A stretch of DNA of 64,000 nt from CAIURC01 sp043777315 (GTDB lineage: Bacteria; Verrucomicrobiota; Verrucomicrobiia; Chthoniobacterales; Chthoniobacteraceae), in assembly GCA_043777315.1 (NCBI GenBank), contig JAYVPW010000093.1, forward strand, positions 1-64,000, given 5' to 3'. Shown here piece after piece: positions 32,971 through 41,204 of the stretch. Position 1 is the stretch's first letter. Each line of letters begins with the position of its first letter. The notes beneath the pieces are model-generated. The model was not told the origin of the DNA. It was given only the letters and a program-made list of their open reading frames with translations, and ran no database searches. The translations under genes and the position numbers were made by a program.

Positions 32971-33591
32971 ATGAATACTAAATGGCTCTCCCTGATTGGA
33001 ACATCAGTCGCTCTCGCAGCGATCACTTTAACCACGCAAGGCGCGAGCCCGGAGACATCTGCTCCGAGCCCGGCAGCGAAGAAGTCGCACCCGATGCCTG
33101 GGCCCACGCCCCGGCCAAAAAAGCCGCGGGCCGGTCACATCCAGACGATAGATGCCAATATCCCCATCACGGTCAAAGCGGCGGCTAGCCCGAGCGGTTT
33201 CCGGATGTTCCAGAGCCGGCCGAAAGCTCACGCGCAGGCCATTCCGACCAGTTCGGATCGGGTGTTCGAATTCACCCCCGACACATGGCCGACTGGAGTG
33301 ACTCAATTCACCGCAAAGGTGCGTTGTTTCGAAGCGACGATTTCAGAAGTCGGCACTTACGCGAACCTCACGTGGAGTGCCTCCTCCCCATTGGCCGTGT
33401 TCCCAGGGACGACCTATTCATATACAAACGTGACGCTGTACAAAGGTAATGTGCCCTCCGGCACGGTCACCATCAACATGCCGTCAACGATGGCTGGCAA
33501 AAACTTCATGCTCCTCATCACCAAGAATCTCCCGGTCGATGCCGATACATGGCATTATGGTGGCGGGCAGATCTTCTCGACATTACCGTGA
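32971..33591 (+). CDS. Exported protein of unknown function
   Basis: The start at 32971 gives MNTKWLSLIGTSVALAAITL, a signal peptide; 206 residues in all. A proline/lysine-rich linker (SHPMPGPTPRPKKPRAGH) precedes a beta-rich domain (RVFEFTPDTWPTGVTQFT, AKVRCFEATISEVGTYANLT, SYTNVTLYKGNVPSGTVTIN) that looks like an immunoglobulin-type or carbohydrate-binding sandwich. I do not recognise a named family. It lies 41 bases after the cyclase-STAND gene and 24 before the PEP-CTERM gene, so the three may be one transcript. Codon use is less GC-rich than its neighbours. Confidence 0.65.
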   Translation: MNTKWLSLIGTSVALAAITLTTQGASPETSAPSPAAKKSHPMPGPTPRPKKPRAGHIQTIDANIPITVKAAASPSGFRMFQSRPKAHAQAIPTSSDRVFEFTPDTWPTGVTQFTAKVRCFEATISEVGTYANLTWSASSPLAVFPGTTYSYTNVTLYKGNVPSGTVTINMPSTMAGKNFMLLITKNLPVDADTWHYGGGQIFSTLP

Positions 33592-33615
33592 TCCGATCCC
33601 GGGAAACGTGAGGCC

Positions 33616-34476
33616 ATGAAACGGAGACTCTTCGCCGCACACGCGTTCCCCCGGGCGATCTTGGCGTTGTTCGGGTGCGGCGAGCTCATGGCAGCTCCGC
33701 TGATCTATGAGCCGTTCGACTATACCGCCGGCGATCTCAATGGAAAAGGGGCTGCGGCTAATGGATTCGACGGAGCGTGGACAGATTTCGCCGGCTCAGG
33801 CGTTAATGAGGTCCGGCCGGATGGCCTCCAATTTGGGGCTTTGGACAACCACGCGGGACGAGTCATTTCGATAAACTCCGCGGATTTCACAATCTCTCAA
33901 TATGAGCGAAAGGTCGCCGTTTCGATCCAAAGCCAGATCCAAAGCCTCCCGGCGGTCTGGGTTAGTGTTCTCGTGAAAAAAGAGGGCAGCGGCCCCGTTC
34001 CGCGATTTGATACCTTTGCGCTCAATCTGTTTCCCTCCAACGCTTCCGCGAACCGCGTTTCCTTTGGAGACGTTAATCTCGGAAACCAATTCTTTGGCCT
34101 GTCCGAGGTAACGAACTCGGGCCAGACGCCCAGCGACACTGACGTCGTGGTTCCCCTCGGAAACGTCGTCTTTCTTGTGGCGAAACTCAGCTTCGGCACG
34201 GGCGCCAAGGCGGAACTCTTCATTAATCCAACGCCCGGCAGTGTGGAGCCCGGAACCGCTGCTGCCACTTTGAGCGGTCTGCAGTTTTCGAGCTTGGACA
34301 GAATTGGGTATGAGACAGGGGATGACGCCGGCAGCCAGTGGAGCCTCGACGAGATACGGCTGGGGGCCACCTTCGCCGATGTTGCGCCGGCGATCCCGGA
34401 GCCTGCGTCAGCGGCGTTGCTTTTGATCGGCGCGGCTGCACTTGGCGGGCGACGGAGGCGGCTTTCTCGCGGCTGA
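33616..34476 (+). CDS. PEP-CTERM-anchored surface protein
   Basis: This 286-residue protein starts MKRRLFAAHAFPRAILALFG (signal region) and ends IPEPASAALLLIGAAALGGR then RRRL: a PEP-CTERM sorting signal of PEP motif, hydrophobic helix and basic tail, recognised by exosortase. The mature part begins LIYEPFDYTAGDLNGKGAA, a common opening of verrucomicrobial secreted proteins with a laminin-G/concanavalin-like fold (WVSVLVKKEGSG, AKLSFGTGAKAELFINP, WSLDEIRLGATFADV). It is probably displayed at the cell surface or in exopolysaccharide. No exosortase gene is in the window. Confidence 0.85.
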   Translation: MKRRLFAAHAFPRAILALFGCGELMAAPLIYEPFDYTAGDLNGKGAAANGFDGAWTDFAGSGVNEVRPDGLQFGALDNHAGRVISINSADFTISQYERKVAVSIQSQIQSLPAVWVSVLVKKEGSGPVPRFDTFALNLFPSNASANRVSFGDVNLGNQFFGLSEVTNSGQTPSDTDVVVPLGNVVFLVAKLSFGTGAKAELFINPTPGSVEPGTAAATLSGLQFSSLDRIGYETGDDAGSQWSLDEIRLGATFADVAPAIPEPASAALLLIGAAALGGRRRRLSRG

Positions 34477-34553
34477 AAAGGCAAACGAGTTGAAAAAAAA
34501 GCGGGCTTTCCCCTCGTCCGCTCTTGCTTTCCGCCTGCGACCAACCTCCCGAA

Positions 34554-35069
34554 CTAGATCCGGGCGTCCCCGAGTTTCTTGAACACGGTTACTGCGCCGA
34601 CCACCAGCAGCGCAATGGCGGTGAGGAGCAGGAGGAGCAAGCCGGCCACGAACATCCAATCCCGGAGCGTGGATTTTCGCCGGTCGCCAGCGTGTTTTCG
34701 GAGCAGCGCGTAGTTCATCGCGTTCGACTTGAACCACATCGAAAACACGTCGCCGGCGACCGGAATTGCTCCGACGGCAGTGTTGAGCAGGACGTTGAGT
34801 GCCATGCGCGCGAGGACGATTTTGGGAACACCGTGCCGGGAACTCTGCAAAATCAGGAGGACCGACACGAGCGCGGTCGCCGTGTCGCCGAAGCCCGGAA
34901 GGAGGCCAATGAGCGGATCGAGCCCGAAGCGAATGTTCGTTCCCGGAATGACAAACGCGGTGTCCATCAGTCGCGCCACAAACGCGATGATCGAATCATC
35001 TCCGCGACGATCCGCTGGATGCTCGTCTCTTTCGAGCACCTCGAATTTCACCTCGCGCGCTTCATTCAT
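34554..35069 (-). CDS. DUF4112 membrane protein
   Basis: The start at 35069 gives MNEAREVKFEVLERDEHPAD; 171 residues. The DUF4112 core is RLMDTAFVIPGTNIRFGLDP, then LIGLLPGFGDTATALVS and NVLLNTAVGAIPVAGDVFSM, WFKSNAMNYALLRKHA. A C-terminal membrane helix follows (FVAGLLLLLLTAIALLVVGA). The family is widespread with no assigned function; the paired PGFGD/PVAGD motifs suggest a two-fold repeat. An upstream start at 35108 is possible. It lies downstream of rpoN on the same strand, 57 bases away. Confidence 0.85.
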   Translation of the reverse strand: MNEAREVKFEVLERDEHPADRRGDDSIIAFVARLMDTAFVIPGTNIRFGLDPLIGLLPGFGDTATALVSVLLILQSSRHGVPKIVLARMALNVLLNTAVGAIPVAGDVFSMWFKSNAMNYALLRKHAGDRRKSTLRDWMFVAGLLLLLLTAIALLVVGAVTVFKKLGDARI

Positions 35070-35125
35070 CGTGCGCCAACCGTCGCCGCGCGCGCCTCTC
35101 CGCGCCAACCACTTCTTCGCCGCCG

Positions 35126-36526
35126 TCAGTACTGCTTGCGCATGTTGCTCGGCAAAATGTTCAGCTCGTTCCGGTATTTCGCCACCGTGCGCCGCGCGAT
35201 CGGGATGCCGCGCTGGCTGAGGATCTCGACGATCTCCTTGTCGCTGAGCGGGCTCTTCGTGTCCTCGACTTTCACGAGTTCGGCGATCGCGCCTTTCACG
35301 CTGGTGTTGCTCATGGATTCGCCGCCGGCAGTCTGGTAGCCGGGCGTGAAAAAATATTTCATGTCGAACACCCCGTGCGGCGTCGCGATGTATTTCCCGG
35401 AAATGGCGCGGCTGACCGTGGTCTCATGCACGCCGACAGCGTCGGCGATTTGCACCATCGTCAGCGGCTTGAGCGCGCTCGCACCAAATTCGAGGAACTC
35501 CTTCTGCCGAGCCACGATCTCGTGCGAGATATTCGAGATCGTCTGCTGCCGCTGGTGGATGCTTTTGATCAGAAATTTTCCGCTCCGGATCTTGTCTCGA
35601 ATGTAATCCTTCACCTCGGTGCCGTTGCTGTCCTTCGACATCAGGTCTTTGTAAGTATTGCTGATCCGCAGATGCGGAATCTGGTCGCCGTTCAGCGAGA
35701 TGTTCCAGTCGCCGCCGATCTTCTCCACCGTCACATCCGGCAGGACGTAATTGTTCGGGTCCGCGGCGAAAATCTGGCCGGGCTTCGGGTCGAGCGTGGC
35801 GATGAAATTGGCGGCGCGCTGGACCATTTCCGAGGTCGTGCCGAGACGCCGCGCGATCTCGGGGAAGCGCCGTTTGCCGAGATCATCCATGTGCTTTTCC
35901 ACCATCCGAAATTCGAGGCTCTGCTCCTTTCCCAAGCGCCGAAGCTGGATGAGCAGACATTCCTGAAGATCGCGGGAACCGACGCCGATGGGATGAAAGG
36001 TCTGCACGAACTCCAGCACGCGCGTGAGGTCCGCCGCGTCCATGCCGGTGTTATTCGCGATTTCCTCGGGCGATGATTGGAGAAATCCGCGTTCGTCGAT
36101 ATTGCCGATGATCAGCTCCGCGACCTGCTTGTCACTTTCGCTGAGATCGCTGCTCTGGACCTGCTCGAGCAAATGCTGCTGGAGCGTCTCTTCCTTCACC
36201 AGCGAATCGAAAAAGAACTGCCGGCGCTCCTCGTCTTCTGCCGACCGCGCGGAGTAGCTCGAACTCTGCGCCATGTAATCGCGCCATTCGTCATCGAGCT
36301 TCGACAGCCGCTCGAACTCCTCCTGAAATTCATCCCGCTCGGCCTGCTTGTCCTCGACCGTCGGCTCGCTCAACTCGAGTTCGATCGTCGGATTCGTCTC
36401 GATCTCCTGCTGGATCAGGTTCCTCAATTCGAGCATCGGTGCCTGCAAAATTTGCAGACTTTGCTGGAGCTGCGGGGCGAGGACTTGCTGCTGCGAGAGT
36501 GTCTGAGTTTGAGAGAAGCCAGCCAT
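35126..36526 (-). CDS. rpoN: RNA polymerase sigma-54 factor
   Basis: The start at 36526 gives MAGFSQTQTLSQQQVLAPQL, then QQSLQILQAPMLELRNLIQQ: the glutamine-rich region I that contacts activators and inhibits open-complex formation. An acidic region II follows, then the core-binding domain and the DNA-binding part with the helix-turn-helix (ALKPLTMVQIADAVGVHETT) and the RpoN box ARRTVAKYRNELNILPS near the C-terminus. At 466 residues it is complete. Sigma-54 recognises -24/-12 promoters and needs AAA activators; two such activators are in this window (37129-38508 and 46961-48406). Confidence 0.97.
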   Translation of the reverse strand: MAGFSQTQTLSQQQVLAPQLQQSLQILQAPMLELRNLIQQEIETNPTIELELSEPTVEDKQAERDEFQEEFERLSKLDDEWRDYMAQSSSYSARSAEDEERRQFFFDSLVKEETLQQHLLEQVQSSDLSESDKQVAELIIGNIDERGFLQSSPEEIANNTGMDAADLTRVLEFVQTFHPIGVGSRDLQECLLIQLRRLGKEQSLEFRMVEKHMDDLGKRRFPEIARRLGTTSEMVQRAANFIATLDPKPGQIFAADPNNYVLPDVTVEKIGGDWNISLNGDQIPHLRISNTYKDLMSKDSNGTEVKDYIRDKIRSGKFLIKSIHQRQQTISNISHEIVARQKEFLEFGASALKPLTMVQIADAVGVHETTVSRAISGKYIATPHGVFDMKYFFTPGYQTAGGESMSNTSVKGAIAELVKVEDTKSPLSDKEIVEILSQRGIPIARRTVAKYRNELNILPSNMRKQY

Positions 36527-36636
36527 AATTTGAAACCGTAAGGGATTCGCAAAACTGCACAAGCAGCCTTCACGCCAGATCGCGCCACTGATTTTCACGA
36601 ACCCTCCGGCATTGTTTCCGCTTAGTCTCTCCGTCC

Positions 36637-36897
36637 ATGAACTTGAAGCCTCTCACCTGGCCCGCCATCGCTGGCATCGTGCTCGCCGGCTGGCTCGCCC
36701 TTCCCGCTCAGACGAACGGTCAGGCGGACGCCGATTCGCCGGCGTTCACCAGCCTTCTCGGCGAACTCGCGGTGCAGCAAACCGCCGTCGCCGACAATCA
36801 AACCAAGATCGACGCAAAGATCGCCGCCATCGCGGAAGACATCCGCCTCACCCGCATTTACGCCGGACGCGGCGGCGGAAAATCTCTCGGAAAATGA
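36637..36897 (+). CDS. Small exported protein, possibly coiled-coil
   Basis: The product has 86 residues. MNLKPLTWPAIAGIVLAGWL then ALPAQT is a signal peptide; the mature part (FTSLLGELAVQQTAVADNQT, KIDAKIAAIAEDIRLTRIYA) is helical with heptad-like spacing and could form a coiled coil. I recognise no family. TAGTCT at 36623-36628 ends only 8 bases from the ATG, so the transcript could be leaderless. Its stop overlaps the next start by ATGA. Confidence 0.6.
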   Translation: MNLKPLTWPAIAGIVLAGWLALPAQTNGQADADSPAFTSLLGELAVQQTAVADNQTKIDAKIAAIAEDIRLTRIYAGRGGGKSLGK

Positions 36898-37118
36898 AAA
36901 CTCTTCCTCTCTCCCTCGCCGTCATCTTTCTCGCCTGCGCTCTGACCGCGGGCGTGCAAAGCCAGACTTCCGCCGCACCGAAAACGCCGCTCCAGCATCT
37001 GCAGGCGATGAAAGTCGAGAACCAGAAGCTGCTCGAAAAACAGGCCGCCACCCTGCTCCGGCTCGACGAAGTGCAAAAAGAAGCGACGCAAGTCCGCTTC
37101 CTCACGAAGCGCTCCTGA
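36894..37118 (+). CDS. Small exported helical protein
   Basis: The product has 74 residues with the signal peptide MKTLPLSLAVIFLACALTAG. The short mature part (LQHLQAMKVENQKLLEKQAA, TLLRLDEVQKEATQ) is strongly helical with leucine heptads, like its neighbour, so the two may form a complex. The start overlaps the previous stop by ATGA, so they are translationally coupled. No family is recognised. Convergent with the sigma-54 activator gene. Confidence 0.6.
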   Translation: MKTLPLSLAVIFLACALTAGVQSQTSAAPKTPLQHLQAMKVENQKLLEKQAATLLRLDEVQKEATQVRFLTKRS

Positions 37119-37128
37119 CCCATGTGGG

Positions 37129-38508
37129 CTACGCCTTCTCGGCGGCGGCGCGTTTGACTTCGAGCTTGCGGTAGAGCGTCGCCATGCTGATCCCGAGCAT
37201 CTTAGCGCCCTTTTCGCGACTGCCGGCGTTGTGCTTGATCGTCTCCTCGATGTAGCGCCGCTCTTGATCGCGGATGTATTCGTCGAGCGACTGCCCGATC
37301 GGAAGCGTGCCGCTCGACTCGCCCGATGGCGCAGTCGCCTGCCGGACGGCGTGCGGCGGGAGATCGGTCACGCGGATGAGATTGTCGTCGCACAGCGCGC
37401 AGGCGCGTTCGATCGCGTTTTCGAGTTCGCGGACATTCCCCGGCCAGCGGTAGCCCTGCAGAATTTCCATCGCTTTCGGCTCGATTTTTTTCGGCTCCGT
37501 CCGCGTTTGCGCCGCGTTTTTTTGGAGGAAGTGATGCACGAGGAGAGGCACGTCTTCGATCCGCTCGCGGAGCGCGGGCATCTCGATCGGAATGACCGCG
37601 AGGCGGTAGTAAAGATCTTCGCGAAAGGTCCCCGCGCGCGTTTTTTCGATCAGCCCCTCGTTCGTCGCGGCGAGGACGCGGACGTTGATCGGCATGCTCT
37701 TCGTGTCGCCGACGCGGCGGATTTGGCGCTCCTGCAAAACGCGCAGCAATTTCGTCTGCAGCGGCTGCGCCATCGAGTTCACCTCATCGAGAAAAATCGT
37801 CCCGAGTTCCGCCTCTTCGAAGAGCCCGATCTTGTCCTGCACCGCGCCGGTGAACGCCCCTTTTTTGTGCCCGAAAAGTTCGCTCTCGAGCAGGTTCTCC
37901 GGCAGTGCCGAGCAGTTGATTGCGACGAACGGCTGATGCTGCCGGTTGCTGTTGAAATGAAGCGCGCGGGCCACGAGTTCCTTGCCCGTGCCGCTTTCGC
38001 CCTGGATCAAAATCGTGGAGTCCGTGTCGGCCACCTTCGCGATGAGATTGTAAATCTCCTGCATGCTCGGGCTCGTCCCGATGATGTTCTCGAAGCGGAA
38101 TTTTTCTTTCACCGCGACCCGGAGGTTGTGGTTCTCCCGGACGAGCGCCTGATTTTCGAGCGCGCGCTGGATGACGAACTGCAATTCGTCCACTTTGAAC
38201 GGCTTCGTGATGTAGTCGTAAGCGCCGAGCTTCATCGCCTCGAGCGCGCTCTCCACCTTGGCGTAGGCGGTGATCAAAATGACTGGCGTCTGCGGCAGCA
38301 CCCGCTTGGATTCGCGGAGAATGTCGAGCCCGCCGACCTTGTCCATGCGCAGGTCGGAAATGACGAGCTGCGGAGCCTGCGCAGCGAGGTTTTCGATCGC
38401 TTTCTGACCGGAGTTGAAGGCGATCGTCTGGTGCCCGCGTTCCTGACAAATGTCCGAAACAACTGCCACCATCGCCGGGTCGTCATCGATAATGAGAATG
38501 CGTGCCAT
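37129..38508 (-). CDS. NtrC-type sigma-54 response regulator
   Basis: This 459-residue regulator has a receiver domain (1-120: ILIIDDDPAM acidic pocket, phospho-acceptor D52 in LVISDLRMDKVGG, conserved T and K in LITAYAK and YITKPFK). An AAA+ sigma-54 interaction domain follows (about 140-380: Walker A GESGTGKELVARALHF, the GAFTGA loop in KKGAFTGAVQDK, Walker B TIFLDEVNSM, then RWPGNVRELENAIER). A Fis-type helix-turn-helix ends it (SREKGAKMLGISMATLYRKL). All catalytic motifs are intact. It should activate sigma-54 promoters on phosphorylation; no partner kinase is adjacent. Divergent from the secretion genes, which it may control. Confidence 0.95.
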   Translation of the reverse strand: MARILIIDDDPAMVAVVSDICQERGHQTIAFNSGQKAIENLAAQAPQLVISDLRMDKVGGLDILRESKRVLPQTPVILITAYAKVESALEAMKLGAYDYITKPFKVDELQFVIQRALENQALVRENHNLRVAVKEKFRFENIIGTSPSMQEIYNLIAKVADTDSTILIQGESGTGKELVARALHFNSNRQHQPFVAINCSALPENLLESELFGHKKGAFTGAVQDKIGLFEEAELGTIFLDEVNSMAQPLQTKLLRVLQERQIRRVGDTKSMPINVRVLAATNEGLIEKTRAGTFREDLYYRLAVIPIEMPALRERIEDVPLLVHHFLQKNAAQTRTEPKKIEPKAMEILQGYRWPGNVRELENAIERACALCDDNLIRVTDLPPHAVRQATAPSGESSGTLPIGQSLDEYIRDQERRYIEETIKHNAGSREKGAKMLGISMATLYRKLEVKRAAAEKA

Positions 38509-38636
38509 AAGAGGGGAATTTCGCGGAAGTGAGAGTATGTCAAAAGTGAGACATGGAAAGGGGAATGTTGCCGCGCGAACACTGACTCACGCTTTTGCCG
38601 CCGAAGTTCAGTTCGCATCCGCCCGCCTCTTCGCCG

Positions 38637-39146
38637 ATGCTCCCGCACTTTTTCATGCGCCACCGCGACGGATTCACGCTCCTCGAAGTCTGCCTCGCCG
38701 TCATGATCGGCCTGCTGCTGCTCGGCCTCGCCGTGCCGTTGATCAGCGGCCTCACGTCCCAATCGAAGCTGACGGCGACGCTCGAGCGGTTCGACGAATT
38801 CGTGCGGCAGGCGCAGTTCCTCAGCGTCTCGGAGCGGCGCGCATTCGTGATGATCTGGGACGAAGCCGGCATCGCGATCGAGCCCGACTCCCCGCTGGCG
38901 GACGATCGCGGCAAGGATTGGCCGCGGCTCGATTTTGAAAATGGCGAGTCGATCGAAATCGAGCGCACCGCCGCGCTCGACGAAAAGCCGCCGATGGAAT
39001 GGCCGTTCTGGCGCAGCGGCACCTGCGAACCGGTCGTCGCGAGCTACTCCGGTCCGGCGGGTTCGTGGATCGCGAAATACGATCCGCTCACCGTCCGCGC
39101 GACGATCCTGGAGGAGAATGTCGGGGGCGTGAAAAAGAAGCCATGA
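38637..39146 (+). CDS. GspH-like minor pseudopilin
   Basis: From ATG 38637 the product has 169 residues (MRHR at 38655 is another possible start). DGFTLLEVCLAVMIGLLLLG is a prepilin leader junction and membrane helix with glutamate at mature position 5. The soluble part (LTATLERFDEFVRQAQFLSV) fits GspH/FimT. Minor pseudopilins form the tip of the type II secretion pseudopilus. It is the first gene of an H-I-J-K-L-M block; its stop overlaps the next start by ATGA. Confidence 0.8.
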   Translation: MLPHFFMRHRDGFTLLEVCLAVMIGLLLLGLAVPLISGLTSQSKLTATLERFDEFVRQAQFLSVSERRAFVMIWDEAGIAIEPDSPLADDRGKDWPRLDFENGESIEIERTAALDEKPPMEWPFWRSGTCEPVVASYSGPAGSWIAKYDPLTVRATILEENVGGVKKKP

Positions 39147-39550
39147 AGGTGCGCGTCGCGAAATCTCACCGCGGTTTTGTCCTGCTCGAAGCCGTGCTGG
39201 CCGTGCTCATTTTTTCCATCGGCGTGCTCGCGCTCGGGCGCTGCGTGGAGAATTGCCTGCGCGCCGATCAGCTCAAAAACGAGGACGCCCGCGCGCTCCG
39301 GGTGCTCGAAAATTCGATGGCCGCGATCGAGGCCGACGCGACTCCGCTGTCGGATTCCTCGACCGAAGATCTCAAGGGAATGTTCGCCGGGATGAAGCTC
39401 AAAACCACGCGCGTGCCGCTGAAAGAGAAGAACGAAAAGGGCAATGAAATCTTCGGCATCAATCTCGTGACTCTTGAAGTGATGTGGGTCGGCGGCGGCG
39501 AAAAGCAGTCACGCGAACTCTCGTTTTTCCACTCACCGAAACCACGATGA
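39143..39550 (+). CDS. GspI-like minor pseudopilin
   Basis: The product has 135 residues. MKVRVAKSHRGFVLLEAVLA then VLIFSIGVLALGRC is a prepilin leader with FVLLE and a membrane helix, in the form typical of GspI/PulI (short leader, G-F-x-L-L-E-A). The soluble domain is small and mixed, as in GspI. It overlaps both neighbours by ATGA. In other bacteria GspI nucleates the I-J-K tip complex; here the three genes are consecutive. Confidence 0.75.
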   Translation: MKVRVAKSHRGFVLLEAVLAVLIFSIGVLALGRCVENCLRADQLKNEDARALRVLENSMAAIEADATPLSDSSTEDLKGMFAGMKLKTTRVPLKEKNEKGNEIFGINLVTLEVMWVGGGEKQSRELSFFHSPKPR

Positions 39551-40290
39551 AGCAGACCGGGATCTCGGAGAACGTCGAACGTCGAACGTCGAACGCCGAA
39601 CGTCGAAGTGGGGAGTCCGACGCTCTGGCTCTTCGTTCGACGTTCGACGTTCGACGTTCGACGTTCGACGTTTTCCCCCGTTTCCGCCGCCGGGCATTCA
39701 CCTTGATCGAAGTGATGGTCGCCGTGTTCGTCGTGGCGCTGCTCGCGGTGGCGATCAATCGCTTCATCGCGGCGAATTTGATCGCGCTGAAATTCTCCAC
39801 CGACGCCAGCGCGGAACGGCGCGCGATGGTCGGGCTCGTGAATATTTTGCAGACCAAATTGATCGAGCTGCCGCCGACCGGGCAGAGTCGGCTCGCCGGC
39901 GTGCCGCACAAGTTCGGCGAGTTTTCCAGCGACACGCTGGAGTGGGGTTGCGGGTCCGGCATCGGCGTGATGACGGGCGCGGCGAGCGGCGAATATCGCG
40001 TGGTTTTTCAGGTCAAACCGATCGAGAAAACCTCCACGGTGCTCGAACTCGGGCTGCTCCGGCGGCCGGTCGATGGGACGCAAAAAGACGAGACGTGGCT
40101 GCCGCTGATGAGCAACGTCGCCGGGCTGGAAATCCGCTACTTTCACCCGCAGCTCAACGCCAAGGTCGATCGCTGGAACGACCCCGCGCTCGTCCCTTCG
40201 CTCGTGTTTGTCAGCATCTGGCGATCCGCGACCGAGCCGCCATTCGAGGCCGTGCTCACGGTGCCCGTCGCGAAACTTCAACAGCAATGA
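39547..40290 (+). CDS. GspJ-like minor pseudopilin with a repeat-encoded N-terminal extension
   Basis: The ATG at 39547 overlaps the upstream stop. The 247-residue product has a prepilin motif AFTLIEVMVAVFVVALLAVA, but only at about residues 50-70. Ahead of it lie about 48 residues largely encoded by an R5 repeat (NVERRTSNAERRSGESDA, RSTFDVRRSTFDVF). Normal class I leaders are 5-10 residues. The soluble part (TKLIELPPTGQSRLAGV, WLPLMSNVAGLEIRYFHPQL) fits GspJ/PulJ. The peptidase site GRRRAFTLIE-like context (RFRRRAFTLIE) has R rather than G before F, which is unusual and may impair processing. A later start is not available without losing the leader. Confidence 0.75.
   Translation: MKQTGISENVERRTSNAERRSGESDALALRSTFDVRRSTFDVFPRFRRRAFTLIEVMVAVFVVALLAVAINRFIAANLIALKFSTDASAERRAMVGLVNILQTKLIELPPTGQSRLAGVPHKFGEFSSDTLEWGCGSGIGVMTGAASGEYRVVFQVKPIEKTSTVLELGLLRRPVDGTQKDETWLPLMSNVAGLEIRYFHPQLNAKVDRWNDPALVPSLVFVSIWRSATEPPFEAVLTVPVAKLQQQ
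39571..39672. repeat. R5 inverted repeat of GAACGTC iterations, inside a coding region
   Basis: AACGTCGAACGTCGAACGTC and further copies on the left are matched by TTCGACGTTCGACGTTCGAC and further copies on the right, around a short centre (GTGGGGAGTCCGACGCTCTG). The period is 7. It lies in frame between the start codon and the prepilin motif of the GspJ-like gene. Confidence 0.92.
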
Positions 40291-41204
40291 CGACGGTTCA
40301 TTTCTCCCAAAAAAGCAGCCGTCGCGGCTCTGCGCTCGTGCTCGTTTTGTTCGCGCTTTTTCTCCTCTCCGCCGCGGTGATCGGCTGGGCGAAATGGCTG
40401 CAGCACGACATCGCGCTGTCCGGCGAGGCGAACCGCAACGTGGAGGCGCGCGCGATGGCGCACTCCGGCGTCGCGATGGCGCTGAACCCGGCGATCTCGA
40501 TCGAGTCGCCGCAACTCGAACGGGAGTTCGGCACGCAGCTCGGCTACAAAGTCACGATGGTCGGCGAGGGCGGAAAACTGAACATCCGCTGGGTGCTCGA
40601 AGGCAACGGCGCGAACGCTGCGCGGATCGAGCTTTTCAAGACGTGGCTCGAGCACATGGGGCTCGATTTTCAGGAACGTGAGGCCTTCGTCGATTGCCTG
40701 CTCGATTACACGGACGCCGATGATGTGAAGCGGCTCAACGGCGCGGAAAACGAGCCCGGCTATTTGCCGCCGAATCGACCGCTCGAATCGATCGAGGAAA
40801 TCGAGCGCGTCCGCGGCTCCGAGGCGCTGACGAACAAGCCCGGCTGGAAGGAAAGCCTGACGCTTTACAGCAACGGGCCGATCGACATTTCCTCCGCATC
40901 CGCCGAGATTTTGCGCGCGTTGCCCGGCATTGGTGACGCACGCATTCAGCAGTTCCTGATCGTGCGCGCGGGCAAGGATGGGATCGACGGAACCGCCGAC
41001 GATCCGAAGCTCACGTCCGCGCAAATGCAGAGCTATCTCGGGGTCGATGGGAGCCGGCCGAACAAGCTCAGCGGGCTGATCACGCCGAAGGATCCGATGA
41101 TGCGCATCACGTCGGTCGGGCACTCGGGAAATGTGGTTCGACAACTCGATGTGGTTGCCGCAAAAGGTGCGCTCAATCCGCCGATCAAGCTCTGGCAAGA
41201 ATGA
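40287..41204 (+). CDS. GspK-like type II secretion protein
   Basis: The product has 305 residues. The N-terminus RRGSALVLVLFALFLLSAAV is the GspK-type leader (RGxALxxVL) and membrane helix, without the position-5 glutamate, as is normal for GspK. The body carries the family features ERYVDxxD-type (REAFVDCLLDYTDADDVKRL), a helix-hairpin-helix-like segment ISSASAEILRALPGIGDARI and TRLFxIxAxG-like end (MMRITSVGHSGNVVRQLDVV). GspK caps the pseudopilus tip. It overlaps both neighbours by ATGA. Confidence 0.85.
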   Translation: MTTVHFSQKSSRRGSALVLVLFALFLLSAAVIGWAKWLQHDIALSGEANRNVEARAMAHSGVAMALNPAISIESPQLEREFGTQLGYKVTMVGEGGKLNIRWVLEGNGANAARIELFKTWLEHMGLDFQEREAFVDCLLDYTDADDVKRLNGAENEPGYLPPNRPLESIEEIERVRGSEALTNKPGWKESLTLYSNGPIDISSASAEILRALPGIGDARIQQFLIVRAGKDGIDGTADDPKLTSAQMQSYLGVDGSRPNKLSGLITPKDPMMRITSVGHSGNVVRQLDVVAAKGALNPPIKLWQE

